Source: Aurantiochytrium sp. KH105 (Eukaryota > Sar > Bigyra > Thraustochytrida > Thraustochytriidae). Taken from it: 64,000 nt of DNA. This document shows positions 57,868-64,000 of the stretch, piece by piece. Below the pieces are notes generated by a model. It was not told where the DNA came from. It made no database searches and was given only the letters and a program-made list of their open reading frames with translations. Position 1 is the first letter of the stretch. Each line of letters starts with the position of its first letter. Location: contig BGKB01000044.1 of assembly GCA_003116975.1 (NCBI GenBank), positions 508,940-572,939 of the forward strand. The letters are read 5' to 3'. The position numbers were made by a program, and so were the translations under genes.

Positions 57868-58926
57868 CTAGGGCAGCGGCTTTTGCGCCAAAAACTCAGA
57901 GTTGGCCTTCCATTGCGCCTCGTTGCGGCGACCCAAGTAGGCCTCCTTCTTCCAGATCGGGACGCGGGCCTTCAGGGTGTCGATGGCGAAGTGGCAGGCC
58001 TCGAGCGCCGCTGCGCGGTGCGCCGACGACACCGCAATCACGACACTCGTGTCCTGCACGGGACTGTCGCCAATCTTGTGCTCGATGGCCATGTGGAGCA
58101 CGTCAGGCCAACGTTCGCGCGTCTGCGCGCAAACCTTGTGGAGCTCCTTTGTCGCCATGCTTTCGTACGCCGAGTACTCGAGGTGCGTTACAATCTTGTC
58201 CTCGAAAGAATTACGAGTCGTCCCGGAAAAAGTCACAATAGCCCCAGCAAAAGGACTCGCAACCTTTTCGACGAGACCAGCAACGTCCAAAGAGGTTTCC
58301 ACCAGCGCGCAATGCGTCTTGGGCTCTTCTGCTTTCAGCCGCTTCGAGGCCGAATAAATCTTGTTCTGGGATTCCTTGGCGTCCTCCTCCTCGTCGGAGT
58401 CGCTCTCATCGTCCTCCAAGAAGACGAAGCCATTCTCCTGCAGCCTGCGCTCTCTGCTGCTCGCAGGCGCCTCGTCTTCGTCCTCTTCTTCCTCGGAATC
58501 CCCATCGTCTTTATTCGCGCTCTTCTCGAAGCTTTGGCCGGTATCTTTTGCATTGGTGACCTTCTTGTCCTCTGCGAGCTCATCGCCCTCGTCGGAGCGC
58601 TTGGGCCTTTTCTCAGCCATGGATGCCGCATCGTCCTCATCCTGGTCCAAGTCGGTTTTGGCTGCCCCATTCTCGGCTCCAGACTGCTTCTTACGCTTCT
58701 TGCTCTTGCGCTGCGACTTGCTCGAGGCTTGCGAGGCCGTCTCGCTCGCGCCAAGATCCTCTTCGCTCTTGTGCGCGGCGCGCAAGGTGTCGACCAGTCT
58801 GCAGACTTGGTACCCCGCCGCGAAGCCCGCCAGGAGCGCCACGCCCAGCGCCGGCACCAGCGAGGTCGCCGGCCACGCCGTCTTGTTGAGCGTCTGCGCT
58901 CCTCCTCCTCCACCCGCCTCCGCCAT
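57868..58926 (-). CDS. Molybdopterin synthase catalytic subunit (MoaE/MOCS2B) fused to an N-terminal membrane anchor
   Basis: 352 residues from the ATG at 58926. Residues about 14-36 form a hydrophobic segment (WPATSLVPALGVALLAGFAAGYQ), followed by about 160 disordered residues that alternate Lys/Arg-rich and Glu/Asp-rich stretches. The C-terminal 145 residues are MoaE: GAIVTFSGTTRNSFEDKIVTHLEYSAYESMATKEL, VLHMAIEHKIGDSPVQDTSVVIAVSSAHRAAALEACHFAIDTLKARVPIWKKEAYLG and AQWKANSE. The lysines expected at the active site (the KK of PIWKKE, about 326-327, and K340) are present. MoaE with thiocarboxylated MoaD inserts two sulfurs into precursor Z to make molybdopterin. Bacterial and animal MoaE are about 150 residues and soluble, so the membrane anchor and charged linker are unusual. 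Confidence 0.9.
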   Translation of the reverse strand: MAEAGGGGGAQTLNKTAWPATSLVPALGVALLAGFAAGYQVCRLVDTLRAAHKSEEDLGASETASQASSKSQRKSKKRKKQSGAENGAAKTDLDQDEDDAASMAEKRPKRSDEGDELAEDKKVTNAKDTGQSFEKSANKDDGDSEEEEDEDEAPASSRERRLQENGFVFLEDDESDSDEEEDAKESQNKIYSASKRLKAEEPKTHCALVETSLDVAGLVEKVASPFAGAIVTFSGTTRNSFEDKIVTHLEYSAYESMATKELHKVCAQTRERWPDVLHMAIEHKIGDSPVQDTSVVIAVSSAHRAAALEACHFAIDTLKARVPIWKKEAYLGRRNEAQWKANSEFLAQKPLP

Positions 58927-59498
58927 GGCGCCTCCGCGCACGCCCGCTCGGAAGCCTCTCGCGCGTGCTCTCCCTTCCTCTCGCGCTCTTGCTCGCTCGC
59001 CGCTCCTCCTCGGCCTCGCCTCTTCGCGCAATGCTTTCGCTTCTCGTCCTCGTCCTCCTCGTCCTCCTCGTCCTCCTTGTCTTCGTCCTCCTTGTCCTCG
59101 TCCTCCTTGTCGTGGGATCGTCTGCGCCTCTGCACGTATCGCACAGCGTTCCCACCCGTCCCCGACACTCACACACCTTTCGCACACACGTGTCCGCGCA
59201 TAGACGGGAACGCGCCCAGCCACTGCGCCTGGCCGCTGCTGGGTGTGAACTTTCGCATGCGCCTTAATGCCAGGGTCCGGGCGGCTGCGATAAGGAGGCG
59301 GGTTAAGGCGGGCGGAGGGGCGGTGCGTGGCTGCACGGATAGGGGAAGGGAAGGGAAGGGAGGGAAGGAGAGGAGGAGCGCGAGGAAGAGCGGCGCGCAG
59401 AGCGAGAAGAAGAGCAGCAGCGGCAGCAGCAGCAGCGAGCGCAGCGGCAGCAGGCAGCAGGCAGGCAGCAGCGGCAGCAGGTCTTTAGCAGCGGAAGG
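58927..59498. other. Divergent promoter region MoaE / ATP synthase delta
   Basis: 570 bp. A CAG/GCAGCGGCAG-rich stretch (59410-59480) leads into the ATP synthase delta start, and Glu/Asp-type GAC/GAG repeats lie on the MoaE side (59040-59110). No gene. Confidence 0.5.
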
Positions 59499-60035
59499 AT
59501 GATGCAGCGCGTGGTCAGCGGCGTCGCGGCGCGGCGCGTGGGCGCCAAGCTGGGCGCGCGGGCGCTCCACGCCTCGCCCACCGTGCGCATGATGGCCGAG
59601 CCCGAGGCCGCCGGCAGCACCAGCGTGAACCTGACGCTGGCGTCCGCGACCAAGCCGGTCAAGTCCAAGGAGCCCGTCTTCCTGGTCAACGTGCCGGGCA
59701 TGACTGGTGAGTTTGGTGTCGCCGCCGAGCATGCCCCCGTGCTCTCGGAGCTCAAGCCTGGCGTCGTTCAGGTCACCAAGGCCGAGGGCGACGCCCCGGA
59801 GTCCTTCTTCGTCTCTGGCGGCCTCGCCTCCGTCCACGAGGACTCCTCCATGGACGTCTCCGCCGCCGAGATCTTCTCCCTTGACGAACTCGACGGATCC
59901 GTCGCACAGAAGCTCTACACCGAGGCCAAGAGGAAGCTCGACGGCGCCGCCGAGGGCTCGCAGGAGCAGGCTGTCGCCCAGATTGAGGTCGACGTCTACG
60001 AGGGCGTCTGCGTCGCGCTCGGCATCTCGGTCTAA
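59499..60035 (+). CDS. ATP5F1D: Mitochondrial F1Fo-ATP synthase delta subunit (bacterial epsilon type)
   Basis: 178 residues. The N-terminal 30 residues (MMQRVVSGVAARRVGAKLGARALHAS) are a mitochondrial presequence rich in Arg/Ala. The mature part has the delta/epsilon beta-sandwich: VNLTLASATKPVKSKEPVFLVNVPGMTGEFGVAAEHAPVLSELKPGVVQV, then FFVSGGLASVHEDSSMDVSAAEIFSLDELD, and a C-terminal two-helix region (AQKLYTEAKRKLDGA...). It is part of the central stalk, linking gamma to the c-ring and coupling rotation to ATP synthesis on the matrix side of the inner membrane. The leader is GCAGCA-rich on the sense strand. Confidence 0.95.
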   Translation: MMQRVVSGVAARRVGAKLGARALHASPTVRMMAEPEAAGSTSVNLTLASATKPVKSKEPVFLVNVPGMTGEFGVAAEHAPVLSELKPGVVQVTKAEGDAPESFFVSGGLASVHEDSSMDVSAAEIFSLDELDGSVAQKLYTEAKRKLDGAAEGSQEQAVAQIEVDVYEGVCVALGISV

Positions 60036-60806
60036 GCTTTGTCCTTCTAAGCTAGCCGTCCAACTGATCTCTCCCTCTTTTTTTCTTTTTTCCAAATCAC
60101 CCTTTTCGCGTGTGCTCTCGATCTCTACCTTTCGACTCAGCGATCAACTTTGGGTCTGTCTCTCTCTTTCCTTCTCTTTCATTCCTCTCGTCTATCCCGC
60201 TTGCTTGCTTGCTCGCTCGCTTGCTTGTAACACCTGTGTGCAAGTGAGAAAGTCAGACCTGCAGGCAGGCAAAGAAGCAGAAAAGAAGAGAGGGTTGAGT
60301 GAAGGCATCAATGTCGGCGATCTAAGATACAAAGAGTACATCTCGTTGGGCCCGCTGTGCTCTTGTCTCGCGCGTCCTCGCGGTGAGTGCATGACCAACA
60401 GAATGGAGCGGGGCTGGCGGCTCAGAGACGACGAGATCGATTTCTTTTCCATTTCTTCCATCGCCGATCGATGATGCCTGATCCTGCTCACGCGTGAGTC
60501 TCGCGAGGCAACTTAATCAACAATAGTGCACGCCTGACGGAACTATCCCTTTTTTAGCTAAAATGACGCCACTATCTCTTACCATCTCCTCGGATCGGTC
60601 GATTGATCAAGCAATTGATCAAAAACATGTATCATCATTCAATCAGTGAATGGATCAATGTGCTTCGAGCGAAAGCGCATCTCTTCTTCGTCGAAGCGCC
60701 ATCGCACTCATCTTGGTGCGCCGCTCAATCGCGAGAGATCTACATCTCCCCAAGATGCCCTTTCTCTTTCTCTTGTCAATCTTTCCGTTCGTGTTGTTTC
60801 TGTTAT
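60036..60806. other. Convergent spacer ATP synthase delta / MINDY
   Basis: 770 bp between two 3' ends. Includes pyrimidine-rich sequence after ATP5F1D and a TTGC/TCGC array (60199-60228). No gene. Confidence 0.5.
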
Positions 60807-61955
60807 CTACATTACTACACAGCCGCTTTCCTTTGAGTGCCTGGTGTTCGGGTTACCAGGACGCCCATTTCTGGCTTGCGCGCGTTGCTGCGCGCGTGGC
60901 GAACCTTGGTTCTGTCTCGAAGCCGCGCGCTCTTGTGCCGCGAGCTGTCGCGCGAGTTCTTCGTCGGCATCGATCCGACTGCCTCCCTGATCTTCGAGCG
61001 TCTGACCCAAGTCGTTCGGATGTACATACTCGCTCGGCTGTCCAAACGAGGGCGACACCAACTCGGTATCACCATCCACGGCATTCAAAAGCTCCCATCC
61101 AATCATCCCATTGTCGCGATATCCTTGGTCCGTCACGAGCGCATACAAATGACCTTCAATCTTGAACAACGTTGAAAAGTGGTTGTTGCGGAAAAAGACA
61201 CACACTTCGCGCTCCTTGACCGTCTCGTGCAGCTGCGTTAACGCCGTGAAGGTAAACTGCGAGGCAGTCTCCGAAAGAAAGCGCTCAATAATTTCTGCCT
61301 CTTGCAATGTCTGTACGAGCTCCTCGGATGACGTTTGGCCATCCGATCCGGCCTCGCGCGCCGCAATAATGCGATCCATCGCCTGATTGTACGAAAGATT
61401 TGCAATGGCATCGTACACTTCCGTGTCCTGCTGGTCCACCACCCAGCCGTGAAAGAGGTTCACACCCAAAAGGTCGAAGATCGCGACGTGATTGTCGAAT
61501 TCGAAGAGGGAGACGCCTCCGAATCGCACGTTCACGTCTAGACCGTACTGCAAAGTTGGCAAGATATCCATCATCTCTTGCATCGTATGCTGCATGTTCT
61601 CGTCTGCTCCAGAACCATTCTTCTCTACCAGCAAATTAGCGACCATTGCAATCAGGTTCTCGCTGCCAATCGAGCGTCGATCTTTGTGCATTTTAAGCGT
61701 CCCACGCAACAGGAGCACGTTCACAAGCGCGATGAGCGGGCACGGCCCGTTCTCGTTTTGCAGAACTACGCTCACCTCGCGGTTCAGAAACGCCATGCGC
61801 TTCACATCGTGCACGAATCCATGGTCACCTGTCTTGTCTTCCACCTTGCCAGCCTCGCCCTCGCCCTCGCCCGCGCCTCCGCCTTGAGCACCTGCCGTCG
61901 TCGTCGTCGTCGTCGTCGTCAACGTCGTCGCAGTCGGCGCGTCCATCTCCGCCAT
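60807..61955 (-). CDS. MINDY-family K48-specific deubiquitinase with CaaX C-terminus
   Basis: 382 residues from the ATG at 61955. A Thr-rich start encoded by GAC/ACG-like repeats is followed by the MINDY (FAM63) catalytic domain: VVLQNENGPCPLIALVNVLLL carries the nucleophile (C72), ENLIAMVANLLVEKN, LPTLQYGLDVNVRFGGVSLFEF, NLFHGWVVDQQD, and REVCVFFRNNHFSTLFKIEGHLYALVTDQGY with the catalytic His (about 259). MINDY-1 trims Lys48-linked polyubiquitin in the cytosol. A Gln/Arg-rich, ubiquitin-interacting-motif-like tail (ADEELARQLAAQERAAS) leads to a final Cys-Val-Val-Met, a textbook CaaX box predicting farnesylation and membrane targeting. It is divergent from the unknown tail-anchored gene at the right edge. 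Confidence 0.92.
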   Translation of the reverse strand: MAEMDAPTATTLTTTTTTTTAGAQGGGAGEGEGEAGKVEDKTGDHGFVHDVKRMAFLNREVSVVLQNENGPCPLIALVNVLLLRGTLKMHKDRRSIGSENLIAMVANLLVEKNGSGADENMQHTMQEMMDILPTLQYGLDVNVRFGGVSLFEFDNHVAIFDLLGVNLFHGWVVDQQDTEVYDAIANLSYNQAMDRIIAAREAGSDGQTSSEELVQTLQEAEIIERFLSETASQFTFTALTQLHETVKEREVCVFFRNNHFSTLFKIEGHLYALVTDQGYRDNGMIGWELLNAVDGDTELVSPSFGQPSEYVHPNDLGQTLEDQGGSRIDADEELARQLAAQERAASRQNQGSPRAQQRAQARNGRPGNPNTRHSKESGCVVM

Positions 61956-62376
61956 CTTTCTTGGTTCTACCCTCCCTTGCACGGACGCCGCCGCTGGCGA
62001 CGGGAAGTCTCGGGCCAGAAGAAGAAGGAGAAGGGGGAGAAGACGCGGAGGGAGTCGCGCGGGGGTCCCGGCGTGCGTGTCACAGCGCAACGAGCGACGA
62101 GGTCGCTCGCTCCGAGTCGGAGAGAGAATTGCAAAGAGCCTGCTCAACGAAAGCGCCTTTGTGCCGGTTTGTGCGACGCCCTTGTGCAAGGCAGGGAGGG
62201 CGACGAGGCAGGCAAGGTAAAGAAAGAGCTCTTCAGGTGCATGTGTACACGCGGAGACGAGACGAGCAGCGTGCCTCAGGCTGCGACGGGACGGCGACAA
62301 GGCAACAAGCGCAGCCAGCCGTGCGGTGTTCTGCGCCGAGAGAGCGCAGCTGCAGAGGCACCAAGGGACAACAAGA
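61956..62376. other. Divergent promoter region MINDY / unknown gene
   Basis: 420 bp. Purine-rich on the plus strand near 62018-62060. Frames reading through it lack coherence. Confidence 0.45.
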
Positions 62377-63690
62377 ATGGAGGTGCTCATCGTCGCCGGC
62401 GAGCAGCCGACAGGACTGCACTACGCCTTGACGCTGTGCCGCGCCAAGGAGCGCAGGCAAGTGCCGGAGAGCAAGGATGGCCGGCAAATCATCGTCAAGG
62501 TTCATGTCGTTGTCGACGGTCAGGTCTCTGAACGAGCACGCGCAGTAGAGCGCGCTGGTGAAGACTTTGTTGTGGACGGCGACAAGGTGAATACGAAAGG
62601 TACGCTTTGCGTGCACCACGCTCAAGACTTTGACAAGGCAGACCTTGCCTGGGCCGAACGTTGCAAGCCCTTCTTTCTCATGCCGAGGCCCTGGGAGGTC
62701 GCTCGCTGGACAGCGTGGGCGCGGGAACATGCGCAGCCCGGCACGGTCGTTGCCTGCATGCACCCGTGCCTGGACCATATTGGCAAAACCCTTGAGGTCT
62801 TTGACGAGAAGAGCCAAATTTCCATCCTCTTTGGAGCGCCCTTTTACGCAGCCTCTTTTCGCAATGGAGACAATGCCGTTTGCGCATCAAGTCTTGGCTC
62901 AATTCTACTTGCTCGCATTCCACGTGGAAAACAACATCTTTCCATGCAGACGCAGGCCATCGAAGCACCGGGCACACACAATCTTTGGTACCGCGACGAT
63001 ACGTACCGCAACAACTGGCTCTTCGGAACTTTTATGTGGCGTCTTTTCGACGCCTACGCAGCACTCTTGTTCGACCCTGCTCGGCCTCGCTCATTTCACG
63101 AACAACTCGCCGCAGATGGTGGTCTTCACCGCCGGGCCTTGCTCGCCCTCTTTGATGAGGCCCTTGTTCTCATTCCAAAGAAGGAGCGCTCGCTCATTGA
63201 ATTTGTTGGCTCGCCCCTCGCACTGAGCCTGTCTTCAACCCGCTTGCTTCTTCGCATGCCCGACCCAATCTTTAGCATGCTGCAGGGGCTGTGGCCCATG
63301 CTCACACTCACTGGCTTTGTCAGCTCTTGCAATGGTGTCCATCATGGCGATGCTGACGCGCTTCGGGCTGCCCCCTTTTTCAACGGGTTTGTTGTCGAGC
63401 AGACCAAGAAACTCATCGCAGACGGCCTCGCGGTTGCCACCGAGCCAAGCTTTAACGCTTTTCTTGTGGAGCAGTCTTCCAAGGCACACAAAGCTAAAGA
63501 GACCGCTGGCAAAATTCCTTTGCTTGCGCCCGCAGAGATTGAGCCGCATCTACAAAAGACGCCGCTGTTCTCGCTTCCCGTGGCGCTTTGCATCGTCCTC
63601 GCTGTGCTCGCGTGCATCTTCATCGTGCTGCCCGGGTGCTGCGCCGTTGCTCTCAACATCATTCTTCCCAACGAAGCCAAATTTCTCTAA
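62377..63690 (+). CDS. Unknown protein with C-terminal membrane anchor
   Basis: 437 residues from the ATG at 62377 (shorter than the longest frame, which begins 17 codons earlier without a better start). The N-terminus MEVLIVAGEQPTGLHYALTLCRAKER could be a nucleotide-binding strand-loop-helix, and PGTVVACMHPCLDHIGKTLEVFDEKSQISILFGAPFYAASFRNGDNAV suggests an alpha/beta fold, but no family motif is clear. Middle helices contain FGTFMWRLFDAYAALLFDPARPRSFHEQLA and ALFDEALVLIPKKERSLIEFVGSPLALSLSSTRLLL. The last 35 residues are a strong hydrophobic segment (FSLPVALCIVLAVLACIFIVLPGCCAVALNIIL) near the C-terminus, as in tail-anchored proteins. Confidence 0.8.
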   Translation: MEVLIVAGEQPTGLHYALTLCRAKERRQVPESKDGRQIIVKVHVVVDGQVSERARAVERAGEDFVVDGDKVNTKGTLCVHHAQDFDKADLAWAERCKPFFLMPRPWEVARWTAWAREHAQPGTVVACMHPCLDHIGKTLEVFDEKSQISILFGAPFYAASFRNGDNAVCASSLGSILLARIPRGKQHLSMQTQAIEAPGTHNLWYRDDTYRNNWLFGTFMWRLFDAYAALLFDPARPRSFHEQLAADGGLHRRALLALFDEALVLIPKKERSLIEFVGSPLALSLSSTRLLLRMPDPIFSMLQGLWPMLTLTGFVSSCNGVHHGDADALRAAPFFNGFVVEQTKKLIADGLAVATEPSFNAFLVEQSSKAHKAKETAGKIPLLAPAEIEPHLQKTPLFSLPVALCIVLAVLACIFIVLPGCCAVALNIILPNEAKFL

Positions 63691-64000
63691 TGGTTTCCTA
63701 GTGCACTAGACCTCAATCACCACTGCCACTGAGACTGGATAATGACAACAAAATTGATGCTGATAATAATGATTGACAATGAGTCGGGGGATGAATGGGA
63801 CATTGCAAATGTGTCCCATCGTCCAAAAACGTTTTTTTTTCGGGCGATTGACCGCCTTTGGGGGGGAATGGAAAAAAGAAGGAGGTTTGCAGACGTGCGT
63901 GAATGGCCTTGGACAAAGAAGAGCATGACAACACAAAGCCAGCGCAAGCGTGCCCATCCTAGGCGGCCCATTGTCCTGTCTGATTTGCGGACAGACGAGG
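63691..64000. other. 3' flank and right edge
   Basis: Slightly AT-rich with a T8 run (63832-63840). Minus-strand frames reach the window edge but read as noncoding. I see no gene here. Confidence 0.45.

Noticed and set aside
57883-59502. 539-codon plus-strand frame
   Set aside because: Antisense to MoaE, which is recognised by family motifs; the plus frame is Leu/Ser-rich with repeat-coded runs.
1-64000. tRNA, rRNA, CRISPR or snRNA genes
   Set aside because: I looked for the tRNA T-loop consensus, CRISPR-type spaced repeats and the U6 core and found no convincing match by eye; a covariance search (tRNAscan-SE, Infernal) would settle it.

Overview
The window looks like a nuclear scaffold from a compact, GC-rich, intron-poor eukaryote. 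Almost every recognisable gene is one long ATG-to-stop frame, yet the products are typically eukaryotic: SF3A1, ISY1, RCC1, MBF1, MINDY deubiquitinase, a 7TM-RGS protein, NIPA and AAAP transporters, and mitochondrial ATP synthase delta. The gene style (few introns, polyQ and CAG tracts, GC-rich leaders) and the families suggest a heterotrophic stramenopile, most likely a labyrinthulomycete/thraustochytrid. That placement is inference; no marker gene was compared.

Layout. 1-14.1 kb: the 3' end of SF3A1; a head-to-head pair of membrane-anchored 2-oxoglutarate oxygenases (JmjC/cupin and a prolyl 4-hydroxylase ending in a VHL-beta-like domain); a small unknown protein; a 7TM-RGS protein; a polyQ protein with one Cys motif at both ends; and a secretory coiled-coil membrane protein. 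14.8-23.6 kb: an accessory island with a Fic-domain protein, a frameshifted gene plus a decayed tandem copy of its 3' end, a large unknown protein whose frame has no ATG start, an orphan PD-(D/E)XK nuclease-like protein, and a BTB-domain protein with a frameshift. 24.2-46.6 kb: mostly housekeeping genes (unknown multipass protein, RCC1, ISY1, PGP-type HAD phosphatase, MBF1, small mitochondrial protein, NIPA, AAAP, unknown polyQ protein, O-fucosyltransferase-like protein, GMP synthase, unknown His/Ser-rich protein). 46.6-57.9 kb: 11.3 kb with no credible gene, full of tetranucleotide arrays. 57.9-64 kb: a membrane-anchored MoaE fusion, ATP synthase delta, MINDY deubiquitinase with a CaaX end, and an unknown tail-anchored protein.

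Most neighbours are functionally unrelated, as expected in a eukaryote. Two pairings may mean something: the two divergent membrane 2OG oxygenases, and the enzyme-plus-reader fusion (prolyl hydroxylase plus VHL-like fold) in one chain. A pattern across the window is sense-strand purine-rich or CAG repeats directly upstream of many start codons. No tRNA, rRNA, CRISPR array, insertion sequence or complete transposon was recognised.
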